Below, piece by piece: positions 9,588 to 16,871 of a DNA stretch of 27,463 nucleotides (position 1 is its first letter; each line of letters opens with the position of its first letter). The notes beneath the pieces are model-generated. The model saw nothing but the letters and a program-made list of their open reading frames with translations, did no database searches and was not told the origin of the DNA. A program made the translations under genes and the position numbers. Source of the stretch: an uncultured Curvibacter sp. (GTDB lineage: Bacteria; Pseudomonadota; Gammaproteobacteria; Burkholderiales; Burkholderiaceae); assembly GCA_946481355.1 (NCBI GenBank), contig CAMLNH010000001.1, forward strand, positions 1 to 27,463. The letters run 5' to 3'.

Positions 9588-9814
9588 GGCAGGACTCCTG
9601 TAAAGGGGGTGGATGCGGGCAGGCCCGCGGGCCCCTTCTGCCATGCAAGGGCCGTGCCAGTGTCGCCATAGCGGATATTTCTTTGTATTCATTAAGATAT
9701 TCAGATTGTTGACAAGATGGCACACTCTTTGCACGCACTTGGATGGAACGCCCCCGGCGGCACCCGTCTGGTGCATGTGGCACCAAAGCGGGGAAGAAAC
9801 GAGAGGAACTGACC
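9588..9814. promoter_or_regulatory. Divergent promoter region between transport and catabolic operons
   Basis: The 227 bases between the two divergent start codons hold an AT-rich core (about 9665-9720) that stands out from the GC-rich surroundings. Visible elements are a consensus-like TTGACA (9709-9714) inside the small palindrome TTGTTGACAA (9706-9715), and two GATATT copies 22 bases apart (9674, 9696). No convincing -10 box pairs with the TTGACA, so exact promoters cannot be set. Confidence 0.5.
9769..9785. promoter_or_regulatory. Candidate operator, inverted repeat TGGTGC-N5-GCACCA
   Basis: TGGTGC and GCACCA are perfect 6-base inverted repeats separated by ATGTG, placed just upstream of the GAGAGGA ribosome binding site of the NTF2-like gene. 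GntR/FCD regulators bind short palindromes with TGGT/ACCA-type ends, and such a regulator is encoded at the end of this operon. The match to that regulator is an inference. Confidence 0.4.
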
Positions 9815-10225
9815 ATGTCCAGCACCAAGATGAGCCCCGGCGCCATCGTCGACGAGTACCTGCGCCTGCTGATGATCCCGGACCCGGCCGCGGCCAGCCA
9901 GTACGTGGCGCCCGGCCTGCAGATCCGCTTCACCGGCGGCCGCGCCATGAAAGTGCCCGCCGAATGCGCGGCCTTCAACGCCACGCGCTACCAGTGGGTG
10001 AAGAAGGCCATCGAGGCCACCGAAACCGTGGCCGGCGGCAGCGACGAGGAAACCATCGTCTACAGCCGCGGCACGCTCTACGGCGCCTGGCCCGACGGCA
10101 CGCCCTTCGAAGGCAACCGTTATGTGGACCGCTATGTCGTCAAGCAGGGCCTGATCACACAGATGGACGTCTGGAACGACAGCGCCGAGTGGCTGCTGGT
10201 GCGCGCCGGCCTGGCCACGTTGTGA
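9815..10225 (+). CDS. NTF2/SnoaL-like protein
   Basis: This 136-residue protein begins MSSTKMSPGAIVDEYLRLLM. It has the helix and strand pattern of the SnoaL/NTF2 fold: helical start, DPAAASQYVAPGLQIRFTGG, a central AFNATRYQWVKK, and the strand pair NRYVDRYVVKQGLITQMDVWNDSAEWLL. Such proteins are small hydrolases, isomerases or binding proteins; the reaction here is unknown. The ATG at 9815 is supported by GAGAGGA about 8 bases upstream. It is the first gene of the plus-strand catabolic operon and is followed 11 bases later by the deacetylase-like gene. It differs clearly from the AtzH-like protein at the other end of the cluster. Confidence 0.8.
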   Translation: MSSTKMSPGAIVDEYLRLLMIPDPAAASQYVAPGLQIRFTGGRAMKVPAECAAFNATRYQWVKKAIEATETVAGGSDEETIVYSRGTLYGAWPDGTPFEGNRYVDRYVVKQGLITQMDVWNDSAEWLLVRAGLATL

Positions 10226-10236
10226 GGTACAGCACC

Positions 10237-11160
10237 ATGCCGGCGATCTACCCTGGCCTCCTCCCCGACCACGGGCGCTTCCCCTACCGCCCCATCACGC
10301 AGCGCCCCGACTACCACTGGCCCGGCGGCGCCCGCCTGGCCGTCTACCTGGCGCTCAACATCGAACACTTCGCCTTCGGTGAAGGCCTGGGCGCCATGAT
10401 CGGCCCGGCCTCGCCCCAGCCCGATGTGCTCAACTACTCCTGGCGCGAATACGGCAACCGCGTGGGCGCCTGGCGCTGCCTGGCGCTGTTTAATCAGCTC
10501 AAGCTGCCCGCGGCCGCACTCATCAACACCGCGCTCTACGACCACTGCCCCGAACTCGTGGCCGCCTGCGCCGCGCGTGGCGACGAACTGGTGGGCCATG
10601 GCCACAGCAATGCCGAACGCCAGGGCGTGCTCGACGAAGAAGCCGAGCGCGAGCTGCTCGTGCTCTGCCGCGACCGCATGCGCGCGCGCAGCGGCACGGC
10701 GCCCGCGGGCTGGCTATCGCCCTGGATCAGCGAGAGCAAGCTCACGCCCGACCTGCTGGCCGAGACCGGCTACCGCTACACGCTCAACTGGTGCCACGAC
10801 GACCAGCCCGTGCGCATGAAGACGCGCAAGGGCCCGGGCCTGTGGTCCATCCCCTACCCGCAGGAGCTCAACGACATCCCCATGATCGTGGGCCGCCAGA
10901 TGGACGGCAAGGACTTCGCGCAGATGATCGTCGACAACTTCGACGAGATGCTGGAGCAGTCGCGCCAGCAGCCGCTGGTCATGGGTATTGCCCTGCACCC
11001 CTATCTGGTAGGCCAGCCCTACCGTCTGCGCCACCTGCGCCGCGCGCTGCAGCACCTGGCGGCCGCGCGGGACCGTGGAGAAGTGTGGTTTGCCACGCCC
11101 GGCGCCATCTGCCAGCACATGGATGCGCTGGCGCAGAAACACCCCGAGGTCATCGCATGA
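10237..11160 (+). CDS. Polysaccharide-deacetylase-fold hydrolase, allantoinase (PuuE)-like
   Basis: This 307-residue enzyme has the NodB/CE4 barrel fold in the version recruited for small cyclic amides such as allantoin (PuuE type) rather than polysaccharides. Visible features are the opening RPDYHWPGGARLAVYLALN, then NIEHF in the place of the usual TFDD motif (Glu43, His44), REYGNRVGAWR, GHGHSN (His121, His123), GWLSPW, and LHPYLVGQPYR near the end. Replacement of the canonical Asp-Asp and the HGHSN motif suggest altered or absent metal use. GAGG lies 9 bases before the ATG, and the stop overlaps the amidase start (ATGA). In context it probably opens a cyclic ureide, imide or lactam, or hydrolyses an amide, whose product goes to the amidase. 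Confidence 0.83.
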   Translation: MPAIYPGLLPDHGRFPYRPITQRPDYHWPGGARLAVYLALNIEHFAFGEGLGAMIGPASPQPDVLNYSWREYGNRVGAWRCLALFNQLKLPAAALINTALYDHCPELVAACAARGDELVGHGHSNAERQGVLDEEAERELLVLCRDRMRARSGTAPAGWLSPWISESKLTPDLLAETGYRYTLNWCHDDQPVRMKTRKGPGLWSIPYPQELNDIPMIVGRQMDGKDFAQMIVDNFDEMLEQSRQQPLVMGIALHPYLVGQPYRLRHLRRALQHLAAARDRGEVWFATPGAICQHMDALAQKHPEVIA

Positions 11161-12368
11161 ACGCCCCCCTGCCCTTCCCCATCAACGACACCGTCGGCGC
11201 CTGGGTGCCGCACGGGAAATTCACCGTCGCCGGCCAGGCCGGCGGCCCGCTCAGCGGCCTGCGCTTCGCGGCCAAGGACCTGTTCGACGTGGCCGGCCAT
11301 CCCACGGGCGCCGGCAACCCCAGCTGGCTCGCCACGCATCCCGTGCCCACGCAGCACAGCGCCGTCGTCGCGCAACTGCTGCAGGCCGGCGCCACCCTCA
11401 TGGGCAAGGTGCTCACCGACGAGCTGGCCTACAGCCTGCACGGCGACAACACGCACTACGGCACGCCCCTCAACACGCGCTACCCGGACCGCGTCACCGG
11501 GGGCTCCTCCAGCGGCTCGGCCGCCGCCGTCACCGCCGGCCTGGTGGACTTTGCGCTGGGCACCGACACCGGCGGCTCCACCCGTGTGCCCGCAAGCTAC
11601 TGCGGCCTCTGGGGCCTGCGCACCACGCACGGCCTGGTGTCGGCCCAGGGCCTGGTGCCCCTGCACCCCAGCTTCGACACCCCCACCTGGCTGGCGCAGG
11701 ACGCTGATGTGTTTGAACGTGTGGGCCGCGTGCTGCTGCCCAGCAGCCCCTACACCCCGCGCCGCCTGCTGCTGCCCCTGGACGCCTGGGAACTGGCCGA
11801 CGAGATCTTCCAGGCGCCGCTTCAGAAAGCGCGTGACGCCCTGGCCCACCGGCTCGCCTGCGTGCCCGAAGCTCTGCGCATCGCAAGCGACACGGGCCTG
11901 CCCGCTTGGCGCCAGACCTATGTGACGGCCGGCGCCTACGAGGGCTGGCAGGTGCACGGCGACTGGATCACGACCACCCAGCCCGTCTTCTCTCCGGCCA
12001 TCGCCGGCCGCTGGAAAGCCGCAAGCCAGGTCACGGCCGAGGCCGCGGCCGCCGCGCGCGCCACCCAGGCGCAGATCCGCGCGCAGGTGCACAACCTGCT
12101 GGGCACGGACGGCCTGCTGCTGCTGCCCTCGGCCGCCAGCCTGGCGCCGCTGCGCGATGCCGACCCCGCCGACGTGGACGCCGTGCGCCTGCGCACCATG
12201 GCCATCACCTGCATCGCGGGCCTGTGCGGCCTGCCGCAGATCAGCCTGCCGGTGCGCACCACGGGCGGTGACATACTAGGCGTCTCGCTGCTGGGACCGG
12301 CCGGCAGCGACCTGGCCCTGATTCAACTCGCACGCCGCCTGCATGCCCAAATCCAGTCCGTCTCGTAG
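11157..12368 (+). CDS. Amidase (amidase-signature family)
   Basis: This is a C-N hydrolase of 403 residues with the Ser-cis-Ser-Lys triad of the amidase-signature family: Lys40 in FAAKDLFDV, cis-Ser117 in GGSSSGS and nucleophile Ser141 in GTDTGGSTRVPA. The segments HYGTPLNTRYPDRVTGGSSS and PASYCGLWGLRTTHG resemble the short amidases of the plant AMI1 (indole-acetamide) group, shorter than GatA-type members. The start overlaps the previous stop (ATGA). Its 3' end overlaps the GntR gene by 26 bases. It probably hydrolyses a linear amide produced by the upstream enzyme, releasing ammonia; the true substrate is not visible. Confidence 0.9.
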   Translation: MNAPLPFPINDTVGAWVPHGKFTVAGQAGGPLSGLRFAAKDLFDVAGHPTGAGNPSWLATHPVPTQHSAVVAQLLQAGATLMGKVLTDELAYSLHGDNTHYGTPLNTRYPDRVTGGSSSGSAAAVTAGLVDFALGTDTGGSTRVPASYCGLWGLRTTHGLVSAQGLVPLHPSFDTPTWLAQDADVFERVGRVLLPSSPYTPRRLLLPLDAWELADEIFQAPLQKARDALAHRLACVPEALRIASDTGLPAWRQTYVTAGAYEGWQVHGDWITTTQPVFSPAIAGRWKAASQVTAEAAAAARATQAQIRAQVHNLLGTDGLLLLPSAASLAPLRDADPADVDAVRLRTMAITCIAGLCGLPQISLPVRTTGGDILGVSLLGPAGSDLALIQLARRLHAQIQSVS

Positions 12369-13122
12369 CACCAGCGCCCGCCCCGCGCGGCGCGCTCCGC
12401 CTCCACGCCAGCGCACGCCAGCGCCGCCCGTGGAGGACAGCGCCGAGGGCGACAGCGCAGACGTGGAGGCCCGCATCTACCGTGCCGTGTTCGAGAGCGT
12501 GATGAGCCAGCGCCTCAAGCCCGGCACCAAGCTGCCCGAGGCCCCGCTGTGCGAGCTCTTCGGCGTCAGCCGCTCCGTGGTGCGCAAGGTGCTGCAGAAG
12601 CTGGCGCACGACCACATCGTTCAGCTGCGCCCCAACCGCGGCGCCATCGTGGCCGTGCCCACGCGCGAGGAAACGCGCCAGATCTTCGAAGCGCGCCGCG
12701 CGCTGGAGGCCAGCATCGTGCGCCTGGTGACGGAACGCGCCACCGCAAGAGACCTCAAGGGCCTGCGCGAACAGCTGCGCGCCGAACACGAGGCCATGCA
12801 CCGCTTCGACCAGCCCGCCTGGGCCCGCCTGGCCAGTGCCTACCACCTGCGCCTGGCCGAACTCTCGGGCAATCCCATCCTGCAGCGTTACCTGGCCGAG
12901 ATCGTGTCGCGCTGCTCCCTCATCGTCGCCGTGCACCAACCGCCGGGCAATGCGGCCTGCGAACACGACGAACACGAACGCATCGTGGACTGCATCGCCA
13001 AGGGCGACGCCGAAGGCGCGGTGAAGCTCATGGACCAGCACCTGCGCGAGCTGGAAGAGCACCTGATGCTGGTGTCCCCGGGGGATGAGAAGAGTCTGGC
13101 GAAGTTGTTGGGGTTGGGGTGA
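12343..13122 (+). CDS. GntR-family (FCD/FadR subgroup) transcription regulator
   Basis: This 259-residue regulator starts with a basic, Pro/Arg-rich stretch of about 30 residues, then a winged helix-turn-helix (about 42-105; LKPGTKLPEAPLCELFGVS, RSVVRKVLQKL, RPNRGAIV) and an all-helical FCD ligand domain (about 115-245). The FCD metal site keeps the histidines in AYHLRLAEL, DEHERIVDCI and MDQHLRELEEHL, but the usual Asp/Asn four residues before the first His is not seen. It overlaps the amidase gene end, so it is co-transcribed with the pathway and probably senses a pathway compound and represses the divergent promoters. The ATG at 12343 is the first in frame. Confidence 0.92.
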   Translation: MPKSSPSRSTSARPARRAPPPRQRTPAPPVEDSAEGDSADVEARIYRAVFESVMSQRLKPGTKLPEAPLCELFGVSRSVVRKVLQKLAHDHIVQLRPNRGAIVAVPTREETRQIFEARRALEASIVRLVTERATARDLKGLREQLRAEHEAMHRFDQPAWARLASAYHLRLAELSGNPILQRYLAEIVSRCSLIVAVHQPPGNAACEHDEHERIVDCIAKGDAEGAVKLMDQHLRELEEHLMLVSPGDEKSLAKLLGLG

Positions 13123-13403
13123 CGTTGGACAAACCCGAAGGGATGGGACGGCAGCTCTGCGGCGGCTGCAGTCATTAGTATTGGCGATCGATGCGGCAAC
13201 TCTAACTAACCGGCTGCATTCAGTCTCTCGGACCAGCTTTAGATGCCAATCTTGATGACTGCTCGTCGAGATACAGCCATCGAACGCTTCTCTTGCGCAT
13301 GTTGGCTTGAAGGTAAAAGTGGACTACAACTGCGCCGCGATACTCCAGACACTGCCGCGATTCGTCATCATTTCTCGCTGAGCATCCACTCCGCACCGGC
13401 AAG
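13123..13403. other. Gene-free junction between catabolic cluster and lower-GC island
   Basis: Base composition drops here from the GC-rich style on the left. A weak hairpin (GCAGC 13151-13155, GCTGC 13165-13169) may end the GntR operon but has no T-run. A minus-strand frame that closes at 13239-13241 (ending RRAVIKIGI) looks faintly protein-like and could be a decayed remnant. I found no intact gene or transposase. It may mark the left edge of inserted DNA. Confidence 0.4.
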
Positions 13404-14147
13404 CTACATGGCCGCCGCATCAGAGCCTCTGAGAATCTCCGCGAGCATCTCCGCGGTACGCGAGTTCCTGTCGACTGTCACCCCATACATTATCGAAACT
13501 CGCGTACCAGGATTGGCAGGGTCACCGGCAACCTCCGCCCCGTAGATCGACATCTTCCATAGAGTTAACTTGGGGGAGTCGTTAGACTGGATCCCTTCAT
13601 ACCGGAATACACCCTGTCCCAGGTCGCAAGTAACACGATTCTTCGCATTGCCTGCAAAGAATCGGTCAAACGCGGCGGAGCCCTCCGGCCTAAGAAACGA
13701 TGCGCGAACGAAGATATCCGCATCAATGTCGAGTCCCCAATGGTGGCGAGTCAGCCCTTTGACGATGTATTCGCCAAGCTGCTCCAAGGAGCGGCTATCG
13801 AACGGCACTGTCATTTCCAGCGTCCATGGGGCCCCATTGATTGAACGAAAAACATAGCGAATGCCCGAGGCCAACATCCGATGAAACCGTTGATTCCTAG
13901 CTAGCCTCCCCTCCACCGCGAGCAGCGCCTCGGTCGCTCTTCCGTGCCGAGCCCCGAAGGGCATCAAGGCCGTCAGCGTGTGCTCCAGCCGGGACTTTTG
14001 GTTGTTGCATTCCCGGCACGCACCGACCTTGGGCAAATTGTCACGAAGGTCTTCTGGGAAGAAGCCTCGGGCGATGACATGATCGGCCGTTGACGCCTCC
14101 GCCGCGCAGCAATATGCACAAAGGCCACCCTTGAATGCCTTGCTCAC
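13404..14147 (-). CDS. HNH endonuclease family protein
   Basis: This 247-residue protein has an N-terminal HNH (beta-beta-alpha metal) nuclease module: Cys10-x2-Cys13, Asp22-His23 in TADHVIARGFFP, Asn37 in LRDNLP, and Cys44-x2-Cys47 followed by NNQKSRLEH. The two CxxC pairs would bind a structural zinc and the DH...N residues the catalytic metal. The remaining 180 or so residues match no family I know and may bind DNA or a partner. I chose the GTG at 14147, which overlaps the stop of the preceding gene (GTGA) with GGAGG 10 bases upstream; longer frames run inside the preceding gene. Composition is lower in GC than the flanks, suggesting transfer. Paired with a nuclease-like gene, it is a candidate restriction or defence protein. 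Confidence 0.75.
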   Translation of the reverse strand: MSKAFKGGLCAYCCAAEASTADHVIARGFFPEDLRDNLPKVGACRECNNQKSRLEHTLTALMPFGARHGRATEALLAVEGRLARNQRFHRMLASGIRYVFRSINGAPWTLEMTVPFDSRSLEQLGEYIVKGLTRHHWGLDIDADIFVRASFLRPEGSAAFDRFFAGNAKNRVTCDLGQGVFRYEGIQSNDSPKLTLWKMSIYGAEVAGDPANPGTRVSIMYGVTVDRNSRTAEMLAEILRGSDAAAM

Positions 14148-15004
14148 GACGGCACCGCCTCCAAGGCCGCGCGAATCTTGGCGATCCGATCGCCTTGCTC
14201 TCTCCCGATCGAAGACAGCGTCCAAAGCGTCGTCTGAGTATGAGTATTGAACCTCGTCGTCGACTCGACGATGTCGGCCAACGCTGTGGTCGACACCAGG
14301 AGGCCGTCGCATCTGCCATCGACAATGAATCGCTGCAGGCGCGCTTGGTTTCGGTCGATCACGTCTTGGTTGAGCTTGGCCAAGAAGTCGGATGCTCTGA
14401 TCTGGCTATGGCTTCGAAGCAGTGCGTTCGCGGGAGCCAGGTCGTCGAAGTTGATCGCAACCAGCCCAGGACATCCATATCTCTCGAGCTGCTTGACCCC
14501 CTTTCTGACTTGGCTCTCGATACCCCGCTCCGAGTAGACTTTCTTACACGCGATCGGATAAGGACCGAAACCAAAGTCGGCAATCAAATCCGGCGGATCT
14601 TCATGAATGGTCGGGACACCTCTTCGCTTCAAAAAACTCGCGAGGTCAAGCTCCCATAAGGCGTCCTTACCCATCGAGGGGTCGCGTCCAGAAATATCCA
14701 TGCCGTTGGAGCACATGCGACGAATGCACTCGGTCGCACCGGCATCTGACAAGCACGCGACGATAGCATCCGAAACTCGATTGGAGTGGGCAGCGGCCAT
14801 CAATCGCTTGAGCCAGTTCTTGTCGCTTCTGCCTGCATCCCAATCCCTTGCGAGAGCTTCTGCCTCGCGCAGGAGTTGAGCGAGAGCGCAATCGCGGTGC
14901 ATCTTGATACCTAGACCTGCGATGGCTTCTCGCGTAACGACGGCCTTCTCCGCGACCTGTTGATAGGTCCATGTCTGGTCGGGAGGATCCTTCTTTGCCG
15001 TCAT
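14144..15004 (-). CDS. Hypothetical protein with PD-(D/E)XK nuclease-like core
   Basis: This 286-residue protein has no certain family. The N-terminal half is helical (opening TWTYQQVAEKAVVTREAIAG). The region 112-175 resembles a PD-(D/E)XK nuclease: Glu118 in WELDLASFLKRRG, Asp139 in PPDLIADF, then YPIACKKVYS with Lys154, and a helix with Gln165 and Gln172. Where E-x-K is expected it reads A-C-K, so the second acid is missing or moved (Glu159 is nearby); activity is uncertain. The ATG at 15004 is preferred over a TTG at 15019; no strong ribosome binding site is seen. The HNH gene begins on its stop codon (GTGA), so the two are translationally coupled. Lower GC than surrounding genes suggests acquisition. 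Confidence 0.6.
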   Translation of the reverse strand: MTAKKDPPDQTWTYQQVAEKAVVTREAIAGLGIKMHRDCALAQLLREAEALARDWDAGRSDKNWLKRLMAAAHSNRVSDAIVACLSDAGATECIRRMCSNGMDISGRDPSMGKDALWELDLASFLKRRGVPTIHEDPPDLIADFGFGPYPIACKKVYSERGIESQVRKGVKQLERYGCPGLVAINFDDLAPANALLRSHSQIRASDFLAKLNQDVIDRNQARLQRFIVDGRCDGLLVSTTALADIVESTTRFNTHTQTTLWTLSSIGREQGDRIAKIRAALEAVPS

Positions 15005-15015
15005 TGGAAGCAGTC

Positions 15016-15120
15016 TCAAAATCGCCTTCGCATCAACCGATCAGACAATAGGGCCGTCCCTCGAGCCGCAATGAGGTTTGCTTTGGTTAGCAATGCAGCA
15101 GCAAGATTGTAGAACTCCAC
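15016..15120 (-). pseudogene. Probable remnant of a type I restriction HsdS C-terminus
   Basis: A 34-codon open frame just upstream of the nuclease pair reads as VEFYNLAAALLTK, then ANLIAARGTALLSDRLM and a basic end. The second part resembles the final coiled-coil helix of HsdS specificity subunits, which end in patterns such as NLRxxRDLLLPRLMSG. An in-frame TGA lies a short way upstream and nothing recognisable precedes it, so it would be a decayed tail, not a working gene. The likeness is by eye over about 18 residues. Confidence 0.35.
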
Positions 15121-15220
15121 AAAGTTCAGTGTTGGCGCCAGCAGTCAATAGCTTGCCAAGGTCGACCGACGACTGCAGCCAGCGTAAGGCCGGACTCCCA
15201 TGACTGAAAACACCAGCCTC

Positions 15221-16339
15221 TCAAGACCCCGCCGGAACCACCCGCAACACCCGCCCCTGCGGGCTGTCCGTCAGCAGATAGACCGCGCCATCCGGCCCCA
15301 CCCGCACGTCGCGCAGGCGTTCGCCCAGTTCCTGGAACAGCAGCTCCTGCGGGCCCGGCGTGCCATTGCTCATGGGCACCCGGCGCACGCTGCGCTCGGC
15401 CAGGGCGGCCACCAGGAAGCTGCCGCGCCAGGCGGGGAAGAGCGCGCCCTCGTACCAGGCCAAACCTGCCGGCGCGATGGAGGGCGTCCACTCCGTCAGC
15501 GGCTCGGTGATGCCGGACAGGCTGCGGTAGGGAGTGATGCGGGCATAGGTGTAGTCCACGCCGCCGGTGGTGAGGGGCCAGCCGTAGTTGGCGCCGGGCG
15601 CGAGGCGGTTGAGCTCATCGCCGCCGCGCGAGCCGTGTTCGTGCGCATAGGGCACGCCGTTCACCACCACCACGCCCTGCGGGTTGCGATGGCCGAGGCT
15701 GTAGATCTCGGGCAGGGCGCCCTCGCGGTTCACCAGGGGGTTGTCGGCGGGCACGCGGCCGTCGGGGTGGATGCGCAGGAACTTGCCCAGGTGGGTGTGC
15801 AGGCGCTGGGCGTCGGTGCGCTCCAGGTTGCCGTCGCCCATGCCAAAGAGCAGCGTGCCGTCCGGCAACCAGGCCATGCGGCCGCCGAAGTGTTGCGTGT
15901 CGGATTTGGCGGGTCTGGAGGTGAAGACGGGGCGCACGTCCTGCAGCTGGCGCCCGTCGAAGCGGGCGCTGGCCACGCGCAGGTGGTTGGCCTCGCGCGT
16001 GCCATGGGCGTAAGAGAGCCACAGGCGCTGGTTGTTGGCAAAGTCACGGTCGAGCAAAACGTCGAACAGGCCGGCCTGCCCCAGCGCCAGCACGGGCGGC
16101 ACGCCGGCCACGGGCTCGGCTCGTAATTGCAGGCGGCCATCCGCCCCGCGCTCGATCACACGCAAGCGGCCGGCACGCTCCGTCACCAGCAGGCTGCCAC
16201 CCGGCAGAAAGGCCAGCGACCAGGGGTGCACCAGGCCGCTGGCCACGGTCTCGACGCGGTAGGCCAGGGGCTGGGCCCCCGTCTGGGCCGGTGCGGCCAT
16301 GGCCAGTGCCGTCAGCAGCAGAGCGAGCAGGTATTTCAT
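15221..16339 (-). CDS. PQQ-dependent soluble aldose sugar dehydrogenase family, exported
   Basis: This 372-residue periplasmic six-blade propeller enzyme belongs to the soluble glucose/aldose dehydrogenase (YliI-like) family and probably oxidises aldoses with PQQ as cofactor. A signal peptide is clear (MKYLLALLLTALAMAAPAQT). The family motifs follow: LVHPWSLAFLPGGSLLVTER, LGQAGLFDVLLD, SDTQHFGGRMAWLPDGTLLF, GDGN, LGKFLRIHPDG, YSLGHRNPQGV and GGDELNRLAPGANYGWP. I chose the ATG at 16339 for its immediate signal peptide; MRAI could be added from 16351. No strong ribosome binding site is visible. Its start lies one base from that of the divergent membrane gene, so its promoter must lie within that gene. 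Confidence 0.9.
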   Translation of the reverse strand: MKYLLALLLTALAMAAPAQTGAQPLAYRVETVASGLVHPWSLAFLPGGSLLVTERAGRLRVIERGADGRLQLRAEPVAGVPPVLALGQAGLFDVLLDRDFANNQRLWLSYAHGTREANHLRVASARFDGRQLQDVRPVFTSRPAKSDTQHFGGRMAWLPDGTLLFGMGDGNLERTDAQRLHTHLGKFLRIHPDGRVPADNPLVNREGALPEIYSLGHRNPQGVVVVNGVPYAHEHGSRGGDELNRLAPGANYGWPLTTGGVDYTYARITPYRSLSGITEPLTEWTPSIAPAGLAWYEGALFPAWRGSFLVAALAERSVRRVPMSNGTPGPQELLFQELGERLRDVRVGPDGAVYLLTDSPQGRVLRVVPAGS

Positions 16340-16340
16340 A

Positions 16341-16829
16341 ATGGCACGCATGAACAACGATGCCCGCCATGATGCCCCAAGGCCCCGCTGGATGCGACGC
16401 GCAGGGCTGTTGCTGGGCGCCTGGGTGCTGGCCGCGGCCTGGGGCTCGGTGGTGCAGACGCACTGGAACCTGCGTGCGCTGGTGGACGTGGGTGTCAACA
16501 TCCCGGCGGGCGACTGGCTGCGGGTGATGGTGCAAGACCTGATGGGCTTTGCGCCAGTCTACGGCGGCATTCTGGCCGTGGGCTGGTTGGTGGCGCTGCC
16601 GGTGGCCAGCGGCCTAGCGCGCTGGTGGCCGGCCGGCCGCAGCACCCTGCTGGCCGCGGCCGCCGGGGTGGGCATGGTGGCTGCGGTGCGTGCGGTGGAC
16701 GCGGCCGCACCCATGCCGGTGTTCATCGACGCCACCCGGGGCCTTCCCGGTCTGCTGGCCATGGCGGTAGGCGCGGTGCTGGCGGGCTGGCTCTACGCCA
16801 CCTTATCTGCGCGGCTCTCGGCCCGCTGA
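16341..16829 (+). CDS. Small four-helix membrane protein of unknown function
   Basis: This protein has 162 residues, with four hydrophobic segments: about 20-40 (AGLLLGAWVLAAAWGSVVQT), 70-95, 105-125 and 138-158. The N-terminal end is basic (RHDAPRPRWMRR). I do not recognise the family. The start is either the ATG at 16341 (AGG 9 bases upstream) or 16350. It is divergent from the aldose dehydrogenase, with the two starts virtually touching, and ends before a gene-poor stretch with a decayed frame. It may be functionally linked to the dehydrogenase, but nothing in the sequence proves that. Confidence 0.7.
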   Translation: MARMNNDARHDAPRPRWMRRAGLLLGAWVLAAAWGSVVQTHWNLRALVDVGVNIPAGDWLRVMVQDLMGFAPVYGGILAVGWLVALPVASGLARWWPAGRSTLLAAAAGVGMVAAVRAVDAAAPMPVFIDATRGLPGLLAMAVGAVLAGWLYATLSARLSAR

Positions 16830-16871
16830 CCCTGCCCCATTTCATCAGGAGCCGTCAGCCCGCCGGCGCGC

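Noticed and set aside
9709..9737. Full sigma-70 promoter from TTGACA
   Set aside because: The -35 match is good but the bases 16-18 further on do not resemble a -10 box, so only the region is reported.
9588..9776. Longer start for the binding protein (63 more residues)
   Set aside because: The extension crosses the AT-rich promoter region and would hide the signal peptide; AGGAG before 9587 marks the real start.
14148..14312. Longer start for the HNH protein
   Set aside because: It would lie wholly inside the preceding gene. The GTG at 14147 has GGAGG and the typical GTGA overlap.
13123..15220. Mobile element ends or attachment-site repeats around the nuclease island
   Set aside because: I looked for direct or inverted repeats at both borders and found none convincing by eye; there is no integrase or transposase frame.
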